A DNA stretch of 64,000 nt from Anastrepha obliqua (Eukaryota; Arthropoda; Insecta; Diptera; Tephritidae). Made by a program: the position numbers and the translations under genes. The notes below the pieces were generated by a model, which was not told the DNA's origin, searched no databases, and saw only the letters and a list, made by a program, of their open reading frames with translations. This document shows, piece after piece, positions 1 through 11,730 of this stretch (its first letter is position 1; each line of letters begins with the position of its first letter). The stretch spans positions 72,108,001-72,172,000 of the forward strand of contig NC_072895.1 of assembly GCF_027943255.1 (NCBI RefSeq), given 5' to 3'.

Positions 1-102
1 ATACGCTGTATCTTTGGCACGCACAATCGTACAGCCTCGACCTCCGAACCAACTTAGTAGTATATGTATTTTGAATAATTGCTATATAATTTGGTAACGG
101 GC

Positions 103-2396
103 AGAGGCTGATCGACTTCGCCGGGGGCCGAAACATGGTAGTCTGCAGCACTAGATCCCAGCATAAAAAGATACACCAAGCTACCTGGCTGTCTTCTGAT
201 CGAAAAACGCCAAACCAGATCGATCATGTTGTGATAGATGGAAGCACGCTTCTAGTGTATTAGATGTACGTACGATCCGAGGACCCAACATCGACTCGGA
301 TCATTACCTTGTTACAGCCAAACTGCGCACCCGCCTGGAGCAACGGAGCAACATTTCTCCTTCTCTACGGACTGCTCCGGAAGAAGAAATCGGATTCCGC
401 CGAGCCCGAAAAAACAGTTGGTACGACGAGGAATGTCACGCTGCCGCCGAATGAAAAGATGCTGCCTATAGAGCCACGCTGCGATCGGGCTCAACGCGAG
501 CCATGTGGGATCGCAACAGAGAGCTAAAAAAGGAAGAGAGACGTATTATCCGACAGAAGAAACGAAAGGCCGAAATACGTGAGTGCGAGGAGCTTGAAAT
601 GCTGGCCAATAAGAACAACGCCCAAAAATTCTCGAAATTCGGCGGCTTACAGAAAGTTTCAAGACCGAGGGGTTTTCCTGTAAGAACAAAGACGGCAATC
701 TGGTGACTGACGTCCAGAGCATACTTAAATTATGGAGGGAACACTTCTCGAATCTATTAAATAGTGATAGCTGCGCATGTCACAGAGAATGTGAAGATCC
801 CAATACTCCAATCGTTGGCTACGGAATTGTCGTTCCGTTTCCCGACCATGACGAGGTGAGAATAGCGATAGCGCGTCTAAAGAACAACAAAGCCGCGGAC
901 GCCGACAGATTGCCGGCTGAGCTATTCAAACATGGCGGCGAGGAGCTGGTAAGGTGCATGCATCAGCTCCTATGCAAAATATGGTCGGATGAAAGCATGC
1001 CTGCCGATTGGAATTTAAGTGTGCTCTGCCCAATTCATAAGAAGAGTGATCCTGCAATCTGTGCCAATTACCGCGGGATTAGTCTTCTAAATATCACCTA
1101 TAAGGTTCTAGCGAGCGTATTGTGTGAAAGGCTGAAGCCCACCGTCAACCAACTGATTGGACCTTATCAGTGTGGCTTTAGACCTGTAAAGTCTACCATC
1201 GACCAAATATTTACAATACGCCAAATCTTGGAAAATACCCACGAAAGGAGTATCGACACACACCATCTTTTCGTCGATTTCAAAGCCACATTCGACAGTA
1301 CGGAAAGGAGTTACTTGTATGCCGCGATGCCTGAATTTGGTATCCCCACAAAACTAATATGGTTATGCAAGATGACGTTGCTCAACACCAGCAGCGCCGT
1401 CAGAATTGGGAAGGACCTCTCCGATCCGTTTGATACCAAACGAGGTTTCAGACAGGGTGACTCGCTGTCGAGTGACTTCTTTAACCTGATGTTGGAGAGA
1501 ATCGTTCGAGCCGCAGAACTTAATCGCTCAGGCACAATTTTTTATAAGAGCGTACAATTGCTGGCGTATGCCGATGATATCGACATCATCGGCCTTAACA
1601 ACCGCTCTATTAGTTCTGCCTTCTCTAAACTGGATAAAGAGGCAAAGCGAATGGGTCTGGTGGTGAACGAGGACAAAACGAAGTACCTCCTGTCATCAAA
1701 CAAACAGTCGGCGCATTCGCGTATCGGCACCCACGTCACTGTTGACAGTTATAATTTCGAGGTTGTAAAGGACTTCGTTTATTTAGGAACCAGCATTAAC
1801 ACCGATAACAATGTCAACCTTGAAACCCAACGTAGAATCTCTCTTGCCAACAAGTGCTACTTTGGACTAAGTAGGTAACTGAGCAGTAAAGTCCTCTCTC
1901 GACGAACAAAACTAACACTCTACAAGACTCTCATCATGCCCGTCCTAACGTATGGCGCAGAAGCTTGTACGATGACAACATCCGATGAAGCGACGCTTGG
2001 AGTGTTCGGGAGAAATATTCTGCGTAAGACTTTTTGACCTTTGTACGTTGGCAACGGCGAATATCGTAGACGATGGAACGATGAGCTGTATGAGCTGTAC
2101 GACGACATAGATATAGCGCAGCGAATAAAGATCCAGCGGCTACGTTGGCTGGGACATGTCGTCCGAATGGATACAAACGCTCCGGCTTTGAAAGTATTCG
2201 ATGCTGTACCAGCTGGTGGTAGTAGAGGAAGAGGAAGACCTCCTCTGCGTTGGAAAGATCAGGTGGAGAAGGACTTGGCTTCACTTGGTGTGTCCAATTG
2301 GCGCCGGTTAGCACGAGAAAGAAACGGCTGTTGCGCTTTGTTAAACTCGGCCAAAATCGCGTAAGCGGTTATCGCGCCAACTAAGAAGAATAAGAC
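103..2396 (+). mobile_element. RTE-like non-LTR retrotransposon, copy 1 (degraded)
   Basis: Endonuclease and reverse transcriptase remnants lie in order on the plus strand. From about 105 to 260 a frame reads RLIDFAGGRNMVVCSTRS and then [10 protein letters not shown], the C-terminal part of an apurinic-type endonuclease; the [10 protein letters not shown] block follows in another frame near 298. The reverse transcriptase follows, and the element ends at about 2396 with a short TAAGAAGAA-type 3' tail. The same 3' tail type ends the copies at 7.4 kb and 11.7 kb. The GRGRPPLRWKDQ tail after the RT is typical of RTE/BovB-like LINEs. The clade call is from memory of family motifs. The 5' end may lie outside the window. 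Confidence 0.88.
703..2364 (+). pseudogene. reverse transcriptase ORF of RTE-like LINE, two nonsense codons
   Basis: One frame runs through the whole RT region. It shows NYRGISLL (palm entry), FVDFKATFDS (motif A, with Thr where Ala is usual), GFRQGDSLSS (motif B) and the catalytic YADD at 1567-1578. The thumb/tail reads KIQRLRWLGHVVRMD and then GRGRPPLRWKDQ. Two stops break the frame, TAA at 1876-1878 and TGA near 2035; aligned copies have Gln and Gly there. Upstream, a frameshift around 640-700 separates this ORF from the endonuclease part. The catalytic residues survive, but the copy cannot make a full protein. The first codon of the open stretch is GTG, so it is only the start of an open frame and not a real initiation site. 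Confidence 0.88.
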
Positions 2397-2404
2397 TTGG
2401 TTTT

Positions 2405-2575
2405 CTAGTCAGAATTTTCGGTGCATGACTGCCTTTCGGTAGTTGCAAAATTCGAAACACCGGGCATTAAAAAGCTCCTCAAAAAAATCTGCCGTTCTGC
2501 AATGGATAAGAATGTAGGTGTCTTCTTATGTCCGGCCAAACACCTAACCCCTTGATACTTATATATATGTACATA
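2405..2575 (+). repeat. diverged 3' part of tRNA-derived SINE
   Basis: The segment has AAAAAGCTCCTC, AAATCTGCCGTTC and GGCCAAACACC in the same order as the full SINE copies at 21.0 and 45.7 kb. It ends in a TATATATG tail. The tRNA-like head is not clear. It lies directly after the LINE 3' end. Confidence 0.55.
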
Positions 2576-2860
2576 ATAAATATACACTAACGCTTTCGTT
2601 TTCAGTAAAAAATATACTCATAACCTTCATAGAAATATGTAAAAAAAACTTCTCAGTGTTTACTATTTATTTATGTACTTTGCAATACAAATTATGTTTC
2701 ATTAGAATATATTTCATTCTATAATAAAGACCATATCAATACAAGCTTCAATCTTAATCAACATAATCATCCTTCTAAGACCGCTATGAAGAATTAGGTC
2801 AATTAATTTGAGTCGACTTGTTCGGTACATAATGTGCCACGAGCAACAAGTGTTGGGCGG
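2576..2860. other. AT-rich spacer, nothing recognised
   Basis: No ORF, repeat unit or transposon end that I can support was seen here. Confidence 0.5.
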
Positions 2861-3290
2861 AGTCGTTCAAGTAAGAACATCGCCAAGTGGAGGAGTGACT
2901 GGGCCATTTTTCCGAAAATTCGGCTGAAAATGCGGTTACGGTGAATTGAAGATATGTTAGCAACTAAATCTATTTATTTTTTATTGATGATGTGGACAAC
3001 TCTGAAATGGGGTTACAACAAGGCGGTGCCACACAGCCATTGAAAAAATTAATTTATTGCAAACCGATCGTGGACCATAAATTACGAAACACTACGGTTA
3101 ATTGGACCCCCGGCTATGTGATTGAACACCAATGGACAATGTTTTGCAAGGCTATGTTAAATATAGAATATATGTATACGGAGAAAATCGAATCGATGTC
3201 AGCCCCAGAACTCGAAATCCGTGAAGTGCTTAATGAGATAAACCTGAAATTTTGCCAAAAAGTGAATAATTTTCATCTTTTGTTTTAAAA
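2860..3290 (+). pseudogene. decayed DD41D-type mariner transposase, C-terminal half
   Basis: Scattered frames read like the 3' half of rosa-type transposases. ENAVTVN precedes a decayed YREM-like block, then MGLQQGGATQ stands where FQQDGATCHTA is expected, then TTVNW, and ESMSAPELEIREVLNEI matches the helical C-terminal region. The catalytic Asp of QQD has become Gly in this reading. Several frameshifts are present. It is older and more diverged than the copy at 22.3 kb. TIRs were not found. Confidence 0.5.
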
Positions 3291-4336
3291 AAGAAAGTTC
3301 TTGTTGAAACGCTACCGTCTTTGCGAATGAACAGTTATTAAAAAGGCACGCAAAGAAAAACTGAGTGTGCACGCACGGGAGAACTACACAAACTATAGTT
3401 GCCACTTTAGCTTCAGAATATACATACATATGTATTCCGCGTGTCCAGTAAACTATATTTTTACATTCCATTGACGTCAAGGAAGTTCTCAAACACGTGC
3501 AGCTAAGGCTATTCGTGCTTGCTCAGCGCTCGTTTCACTCCCAAATTGCCATTTGTTTCTTCCTCTTGTTTTTGTTGTTTTTCTTCAGCAATTAGAAGGG
3601 GGTGTGTTCATAATTGCCATTGAAATCAAATAAACACTCATACATACATGCAAATATACATATGAATGTGTCTATACGAAAATTAACAATTTTAAGAGGA
3701 AAAAGGAAAGAGAAAAAATGAAATGCAGAAGAAAAACACATTGCCGGATTCGTGGTGGGGAAGGACGCCTCAAGACCTTGAACTAGTTTATTTAATGTTA
3801 CTAATGGAATAAAGCCACACATATACTTATATCTATGTATTCGTGTATTTATGCACTTGCAACTGTACATATGCATATATATGTGTAAGCATGCTTTGTG
3901 TGCTTGCTTCGAGTTGCTTGCACATCAATTTAATGGCAGTGACACATAAGCAGCAACTGCTGAAGCATTGAACACTAACACCTGCACCCATATTTCCTTC
4001 TGCAAAAGTATTATATGTACATATGTATGTGATATCAACTTAATGCCATCAATCTAACAGACACCTTTAGAATTAAGTTTGCGTAAACAGAGAATTGCGG
4101 CGGCATATAGTCACACGTGTGAGAGGCACACATGTGTGTGTACATGCATGTATGCATATAAGTTTGCTTTTGCTTTGCCCCACACGTTTGTACATGTGTA
4201 TGCATTAGTGATTTTAATTTCACTTTGAGTATTTTCGCTTCATCACTGCTGCTGTTCCAGAAGCTTCCAACTCTCATTCTTCCACACATAACTTCTCTAA
4301 GTGGTTAAGCTCTATCGTATCGGCAGGAGAGTGTCG
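3291..4336. other. intergenic, CATA/TATG-rich
   Basis: Short CATACATA and TATATG runs occur between 3630 and 4210. No gene or transposon signature was supported. Confidence 0.5.
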
Positions 4337-4363
4337 TATATAAGGCGCTCCTCCACTATCATT
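4337..4363 (+). promoter_or_regulatory. candidate core promoter (TATATAAGG plus TCATT)
   Basis: TATATAAGG at 4337-4345 is followed by ATCATTAT with the putative +1 A at 4361, in a GC-richer patch than its surroundings. The 24-nt spacing is shorter than typical. No coding exon could be found downstream within about 1.4 kb, so the product is unknown and the site may be fortuitous. Confidence 0.25.
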
Positions 4364-5309
4364 ATTTCTTTCTCGTTCGACTTACTACCATAAAAATATA
4401 TAAACTAATTGTTTTAATGCCTGAGAGCGATTCCGCATATTTTTAGGGCTAGCAGCGGTGTTCTTTTTGGTTTTGTTTGATGAACAGTAATGATAACGGT
4501 AGCCACCTGTGTCTGCGCAAAGTGTGATAAAATAAAGACTAATTTGTGAGACATTTAGCAAAGTAATTTTAAAAAACTATATCGGCGATGGCAAATAATT
4601 TTCTTCAGAATTCAGCAAGGCGTTCTTAAAAATGCAATTTTTTCCAATATTATCTCAAAAATGATAATAGTGCAAATGGAATAGTTTTCTGCAAACGTTG
4701 AAATAATATTCATTCAAAAAGATACGCAGAGCAAGTTTTGTAAATGGAAACTTGAAATTTTGTGTACACACTTTTAGAATAAATATAATACGACTACAGG
4801 AAAGCCCAATATGGAGCATCCTGAAACAAACCGAACACCTTTCTGACGGACATATTCTTCATTTGGCTAAACAAATTTTTTATGGGTTCTATATCGAAAA
4901 AAATGGAAAGGCTTTTTTTATAATTTGAAAAATTAGTATTTTGAATTTCGTAATTTTTACTTTGGTAGCTCAGTCTCAAAAATTCTGCATTTTTCACGAA
5001 GAGGAACTAACTTAAAAAAATAAGTTTGATAAAAATGATTAACCATTTCCTATTGTTATAAACAAATTGAGTATTTAAATCAATTTCTAGCAACTATCCC
5101 CACCTCGTTGAGAGTTTCTAGCAGAACCATCATACCCTTTCTCATATGTTTTTTAACCAAAAGAATTTTATGGAGGCAATATTTTTAATTTTGAAAAAAA
5201 AAAAAAATTATCAGACTCAGAACTTTATACTTCGTTTAAATGACGATTCTATATTTCTTATTGTTGTTTCAATTAATTAATATTATTTAACGTTTATATA
5301 TATTATTAT
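4364..5309. other. AT-rich intergenic, nothing recognised
   Basis: Only short, unsupported open frames occur, with a poly-A run near 5196-5210. Confidence 0.5.
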
Positions 5310-5486
5310 ATAAAGGGTGGTTTAATTTCAAGGGCCGATGTTGAATGTGAACCACACCTAAACGCCAACGACACCGTTTCTTTGGGGTTATTTGAAAGAA
5401 AAGGTGTACGTCGATAGCCAGCAACAATTCAAGAGCTAAAAGATGAGATAATTCAGCACATTAACGGCATAGAACCTCAATTCTAA
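5310..5486 (+). mobile_element. internally deleted rosa-like (DD41D) mariner fragment
   Basis: The segment begins with the terminal sequence TTTCAAGGGCCGATGTTGAA and continues with ACCACACCTAAACG, the same end as the right terminus (23.16 kb) of the copy at 22.3 kb. It then jumps directly to C-terminal coding sequence (FLWGYLKEKVYVD-like, then EPQ). The transposase middle is deleted and the copy stops at the codon for EPQ without a second TIR. The 5' flank is a TA-rich run consistent with a TA target. Confidence 0.8.
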
Positions 5487-5489
5487 AAT

Positions 5490-7007
5490 TATTTTTTGTT
5501 TGTTTTTGTTTTTAAAAGCATTCAAGCTTTGCAAAAATCGGCATATCAAATATAGTCCCCCAGACTTCCATTATTATTTACATATGCACATATAAAGGAT
5601 CTTTCAAAAGTGACGCCTAGATTTCAGTAATGAATATTTCTTTTCTATGCCATCTTTGACATTTGTACAAGTTAGAAGTTCCGAAGTATGCTAAGCATAT
5701 AGCCCCAAATGATATAATCAAATGGGGTTGAGTCTGGAGCAGACGGAACCATGCTTCAGCTGATATCAAACTTAGAAAATGTTCGCGACCCTAACTTTTC
5801 ACAATTCTGTCTTCGTGTGCAGGAACAGAATCTTGGCCTATTTCCAAACATCTCCCTTGCAAGAGGTTTTAAATGCTCTATTAAAACGTTGTTTAGTATT
5901 ATTCCGCAGTTATTTTGACGCCTTTATTAATAAGAAAATGAAGCTTTCCAGTTTTCCAAATTGCGCCCCATATCATCACTGAAAAAGCATTTTGGAACTT
6001 TTTACACTTTTCTTTGCTATAGAAACGTCGGACATTGTAGCTGCATGCGTATGATTATTTTAAGGTTACTGTTAAGTCCACTTGTCGGCCAAAATAACTA
6101 TCTAACAACTTTTTTCAATTATAACTTCAAACTTAAGCGAAAGTAATTATTTTTTGCGAGATCCATAACAAATTTTTGATCGATTTTGTTGCGCAGTGTT
6201 ATTAACAACTTTTATTGTGCGCTTTACTTGTATGATAAAATTGTATTATTGTGTCACTGCTCTGTTCTTTTTTTTGTCTCCGTCACAACAATGCGGGTGC
6301 AGTTGCACTTGCACGTTTCCGCCGTCGACGCGACACAACACAGTGAATAGCTCAGCGTGAGATTGCATGCGTCAGCAAAGGAATTGCTGAGGAAGGAAGA
6401 AGATATGATTGGAGGGATGTGTGCACGTCAACTCGGATTTTTGTTGGTTCCATTTAGTAAAGTTGGAAATGTGAAATCACGGATGCAGATACAAATACAC
6501 ATCCATACATATGTAAATAAATACTTGTGCATGCGTGTGGGTGTGGAAATATAAGCTGTAAATTATTTGCCAAAGTGTTTTATTGTCATAGTTAATTTTT
6601 TACAACGCCATTAGCACTTAAAGCTAAAACAAAGTTGCATGAATGCTTATAAATTAGAAGCATTTGCCGACTATATGTGATGCCATTTATAATTAATTGG
6701 CAATCCAGGATATAATATATACATATATAAAGATGCACTGAGTGGATTCCTATACCTGTGATGCGCTTTTAAATACATGGGAATGAGACTTGATATATAT
6801 ATTTTTCCTTTATAGAATTTTGAAAAGAAAAACCTTGATGTGAATACTTATTGATTGTTTCGGAATGAAATAATAGCTGGAAGTAAGAAGAGGACTGAAA
6901 AGTCAAATATTTGAGTCTGAAAACTATTCAACGTTTTAATATATTAGCTGAAGTATATAGTTCTGAAACCTTTCCGCTTTATTTCGACTTCTGCTTTATT
7001 TTATACT
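5490..7007. other. intergenic, no supported gene
   Basis: Two overlapping short open frames at 5779-6146 have no recognisable domain and look random. Nothing else is supported in this 1.5 kb. Confidence 0.45.
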
Positions 7008-7455
7008 AACTAATCCTGACGTATGGCGCAGAAGCTTGGACGATGACAACATCCGATGAAGCGACGCTTGGAGTGTTCGAGAGAAAGATTCTGCGTAAGA
7101 TTTTTGGACCTTTGCACGTTGGCAACGGCGAATATCGCAGACGATGGAACGATGAGCTGTATGAGCTTTACGACGACATAGACATAGCGCAGCGAATAAA
7201 GATCCAGCGGCTACGTTGGCCGGGTCATGTCGTCCGAATGGATACAAACGCTCCGGCTTTGAAAGTATTCGATGCGGTACCAGCTGGTGGTGGCAGAGCA
7301 GAAGGAGGCCTCCTCTGCGTTGGAAAGATCAGGTGGAGAAGGACTTGGCTTCACTTGGTGTGTCCAATTGGCGCCGGTTAGCACGAGAAAGAAACGACTG
7401 GCGCGCTTCGTTAAACTCGGCTAAAATCGCGTAAGCGGTTATCGCGCCAATTAAG
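7008..7455 (+). mobile_element. RTE-like LINE, copy 2 (5'-truncated 3' end)
   Basis: This is only the tail of the LINE seen at 103-2396. It begins at the TYGAEAW block and runs through FERKILRKIFGPLHVG, KIQRLRW and WKDQVEKDLASLGVSNW to the same stop and AAGAAGAA-like end. A frameshift near 7300 splits it. The short length and intact 3' end are typical of 5'-truncated target-primed insertions. It is closer to the family consensus than copy 1 at several positions (FERKIL instead of FGRNIL). Confidence 0.88.
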
Positions 7456-8555
7456 AAGAAGAATCTCTTATTCCGGGGTAGTGCAATACATGCTCACCTG
7501 CCGGTAAGATTCCACTATTTTAATGAATTTGTAGACATGTTAACAACCATTACGAATCAGAGTGTGCCGAATTTCCGACGCTCATAACCATACCTGTTTT
7601 TTGCCGCCTCCTCTGTTGTAACAACTCACCTCAACGCAAAACTGTGGAAAATATTTTTGAGGCATAACTTCATTAATTAACTTCTGAAAATTTCCGACAA
7701 CTTCACCAAGGTGGCCCAAAACGCGGTATTCGTTGCTCCGTAGAAATCATAGTGTAATGTGACTTTCGTTCTTAACATCAATAGCAGTGTGGTATTCTTA
7801 AAGAACCATCTCCGGAATTATTCAGCTCCATTGCTAACTTATTGTTGATGAGAATTTAGTCTGACAGAGTTAGTTCTGGATTATCATTGAAAAAAGTTAA
7901 ACATGAAAACTGGCGAATAAATGAAACATTTTTTTTCTTATTAGTTCAAATTTATTGCATCTCTTTCAAATTACGCCCCTTCCGAAATAATACACATACG
8001 CCAATAAATAATCAAATTGTCAAAACATTTTCCAAAGATGTTTTTTAGAATCGACTTCAGTATTCACCTTTCTTTGCATTCAATCGAATGAAAACCGGTT
8101 GTCGTAAAGTAGGAATTTGAGTTTTGGAAAAATAAACAAATCTTCCGGGGACATACCAGATGAATGGTTTTGAACATAGGACGACGCATGATCAGCAAAC
8201 AAGTATTTTTTGCACCAATCTTTTTCGACAAATTTTCTCTTCCAAGTTACTGTTTCGCAATATCTTTAAGCGTATTCTTAAATTTTTAATATCTGGTGTT
8301 TTTTCGATAGAATATACCGACATATATCGTCATCTGATTCATTCTTTAAACTCGGGGTTCAAAATAGAAAATGTACGGAGTTGGAAGTTTTGGAAGAAAT
8401 TACACGATTTAAATTGCCGTTAAAGCGAATGCCTTTGGAGGAGTAGTTAATCAAGTTACAAGCTTGATAAATCTAATATACCTTAATAGAATCCCTGGGA
8501 GGATTCTAAGTTTATTCGTATTTAATTCCATACAACAATTTAAATCGGTTTAGGT
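7456..8555. other. intergenic, no supported gene
   Basis: The open frame at 8160-8423 has no recognised motif, no signal peptide and no promoter context. Confidence 0.45.
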
Positions 8556-8559
8556 TAAG

Positions 8560-9010
8560 GTCCCATATTGATTGCGATAAACCCAGCAGATCATCCCAGT
8601 ATGATCTGCTTTGCCTTTGCTCAAATTCCTGAACAAAATTGGAGAGGTTACTCTTTCCTAGTCCATAAAACCAATCTGGGCCCTTTTCCTAGCTAATTTA
8701 TCTGCCCCCAGCAATTCCTATGGCCCCTGGAACTCATAGGATATGTACTGATTGATCAAGCCTAAGATATTAAGTTTATCAAGACATTACATCACCAGGT
8801 TAGGATACCTACACATGTTATAACTCTTTCTGTTGTTATAATTCCGTTCAAGGTTAAAGCGAGCGCATCTTTCTACTGCGCAGACTTCCACTTGAAATAT
8901 ATTTGCACTCTTGCCCAGTGTTTCCGAGTATATTTTCCGTAGATCATAGGCATCAACCCAACCAGTTTCGTCGGTGATGGATCTATCCGTGTACTATCTT
9001 ATAATGTTCT
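8560..9010 (-). pseudogene. decayed RNase H-like domain of a LINE
   Basis: In changing minus-strand frames the sequence reads ITDETGW, KIYSETLGKSANIFQVEVCAVE, then LDKLNILGL, VPGAIGIAG and ADKLARKRAQ. This order matches the RNase H domain carried by some I/R1/Jockey-type LINEs: DGS, the xxFQAE block, VPGHxGxxGNExAD. Several stops and frameshifts break it. No RT domain was found beside it. The match is by motif order only. Confidence 0.45.
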
Positions 9011-10300
9011 GGTTTATCTTGTAGGTTTTAAATAACCTTCCAAGCCATTTGATTGTCCAGTTCAGTCGCGAAGCAACAAATATGAACAATGGCAGCATCA
9101 AATCTTATGGCATTAAGATCTCAGGAGGTTTGTTTAGAAAGAAAACATTTTTATATTTTTGTTAAAAATATTAGGAAAGATTGTTTTGGCATTTTTAAGA
9201 ATATCTCCCTCACCTCTCAGATTGTATTTTTATTTCTTTTTCAATAGCTCAATGCTCAGCGATCCCTGCAACTCTTATAATAGGTTCCCCATAACTTTTC
9301 GAATTAGCCGAATTTTCTTATTACATTTTATCCCAACATATGTTCAAAATGTGCAACAGTGTTGAAAAAAGCGGCTTGAAGGTTTTCAATTTACTATGCC
9401 GCAGCATGAAAGAAGAGCTGCGGTCATTTCCACATACGTATTTCAAATTTGTTTTTTGGATTATGACCCTATGCCAATTTTCAGCCCATGTGTCAACATC
9501 TCTCTATCATCGAACTAGCCTCTGCAATAGCTTTATCCCGTTGACGAACTCTTTCATGATGGACGAAAAAAATAAGTAATAAAATAAATAAATATAATAA
9601 AATGCTTGCTGAGTAGTTTGACCTTTTACAGCAGCGCTAAAGTGATTAAATGGATAACATGAGGAAATTATGTTCAGGAGAGTAGTTCGAAGTATCCAGT
9701 TAAATCTTCAGCTAATAAACTTAAATATTTTAGACACACGTATGCAAGTGGCTTACTTATAAATGAGATCGGCTTGCTTACCTCAGCAACAGAAATTTCA
9801 AATTTGTTTCCTCGTTCGGCTGCTCTGCTTGCTATATTTCTTTCCTTCAGCAAACAAATCACATAGAAAAAATCATTACACACTAAATTAAAATTTCATG
9901 AAACATGCACTGCTTGAGATTTATGAACAAACATATGTTTGTGTGTGTATTTGTACACGCCGTGTACTCGTACTGTGCACCCCTTGGTTTGTCAGTTTGT
10001 TCGCATTGTCACATAAATCTGCAATTACAAGGTTTCAGTGTTTATTCGAGCTAGAGATTCTATTTTTTTCTGATTTTATTTTACTATAGCTTCTTTTGCA
10101 TTTTTGTTGCTATAATTTTGTAGTTATGTGCAGCAATCCTATTCTGCAATACGCCACACCACCCTTGTTCTAAATTGCACAACTATCACTACGGGTTTAG
10201 CCACCTTGCTTGCCTGCTTCCCAGCCACCGCCTCTGCAACGCCACTGGTGACGGTACTACTACTGCCACTGCCGCCTTTGAGTCAATATTGAAATTATGA
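9011..10300. other. intergenic, no supported gene
   Basis: Frames at 9159-9579 and 9674-9883 have no recognisable domain. ACAT and CATAC simple repeats lie near 10325-10360. Confidence 0.4.
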
Positions 10301-10379
10301 AATTTTTTGCCTTTTCATTTTACTATTTATCCACATACATACATACATAGATACATACAGACGAGTATTCGCCTATGTA

Positions 10380-10645
10380 TTTTTTAACATCTTATTTTGT
10401 AATCATATGTGCACAATTACAACTCGAAAAATGCGAACGATATTTATTTTCTTTTGAAATCTCAATTCACGTCACTTCACTTGTTTCGAATGCGTCGAGC
10501 GGAATATTTTTAACAACAGAAATTTTTTGGCTTGCTATTTTTAGCTGTAGACGTGTTTTTTGCACGCTCGTCTAATCTGCTGTGAGGAGGTCTGCGAATG
10601 AATCAAATGAAGTACCAACGACCTCCGAACTGAACTGCTACACGG
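10380..10645 (-). promoter_or_regulatory. possible 5' exon / promoter on minus strand
   Basis: Read on the minus strand, TTCAGTTCGGAGGTCG near 10640 resembles an initiator. It is followed by a stretch (AAAATTTC, GAAACAAGTG, AGAAAATAAATATCG) with the look of a fly 5' untranslated region. No coding exon or clear splice donor was identified. This is weak and mainly flags where transcript evidence would help. Confidence 0.18.
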
Positions 10646-10649
10646 AAAA

Positions 10650-11720
10650 CACTTACACCAGCTCGAAACTTTTCAATATTCCATTTTTTGATGCTCTTTG
10701 CAAGTTATAGAACAATAAAAAAATGTTTACACGCCAGCCCAATAAGCTGGCTGGTTGGCTCCCTATGAAAAATGCAGAAAATTTCTTTGTATTTATTTTC
10801 TCTTTGTCTTTACGTTCAACACTTTAGGCAACAAAACCGTGCCAGATTACCCGTCCGTCTCAAACGCGAATCATTTCTGAATTATATTCAGAGTTCCGCA
10901 TTTCGAATGGAAAGCATGCAGGAAGGCTGACACTGAGTGGTTCCTCTCTGACAAGCAGCACTCTTTTTTGTGCTCTGCTGCCGACGGTAGCTGTCAGTTG
11001 TTGACATTTGATGCAATTGGCAATGCTTTAGGTACATATGGGTTATTCTATTGTGGGGTGGAAATGCGCATGTCTTTGCGAGCAACTCTGTCATAACGGT
11101 TGTTTTAGCAGCTACGAGGGATATGTAGCTAATGCAAACACAGGGTGATTGGTGATTAGTGAATTTAAAAACATAAAAAGATTGTTTTTTTAAATTACCC
11201 TTTTGATGTCGAAAGAAAGGCTCAAAGGTTGCAGTAACCGAATGAGCTTGCACGTGACTACCATTCGGTATGGTTCGGCTCGAGGCCCCTTGTGGGCATG
11301 AAACATTAAATGATAGAAAAGGGCAGGTAGTGGTCAACTTACGAATGCATTTTTGTCATGGAACAAGGTCCTTATAAAAAACCACCTATCGTTTGTAGCG
11401 CAGGACTGTAGAATAACATTAAGACTCACACTACAAATTAGAGTAAGAACATAAAACAAATTGCACAGAATTACTGGGTGCTCCATCTTTACTTGATATA
11501 TTAAAACTATTAATAGTCTAGTGAAATTGGTATCAATTTCGACTTTCTCCGGTTAAAATTTTATTTGATATAATCATATTTATTGGGTCAGTGTCCATAA
11601 GCAATATCGAGGAGATGGTCACCGCTTCGATTTTGTAAATACATTTTTCATAACATAACATTCGCAGCATTTTTGGGATTATGTCGTCGTTTTCCTCGCG
11701 AATTTAGAGAATCCAGTGTT
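10650..11720. other. intergenic, no supported gene
   Basis: The 149-residue minus-strand frame at 10888-11337 lacks any recognised motif or promoter and is probably chance. Confidence 0.4.
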
Positions 11721-11730
11721 GAAGATTATT

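Noticed and set aside
5779..6146. Two overlapping plus-strand frames, suspected transposase
   Set aside because: No catalytic motif or TIR found on either strand.
10888..11337. 149-codon open frame on the minus strand
   Set aside because: No domain, no signal peptide, no promoter, and composition of translated non-coding DNA.
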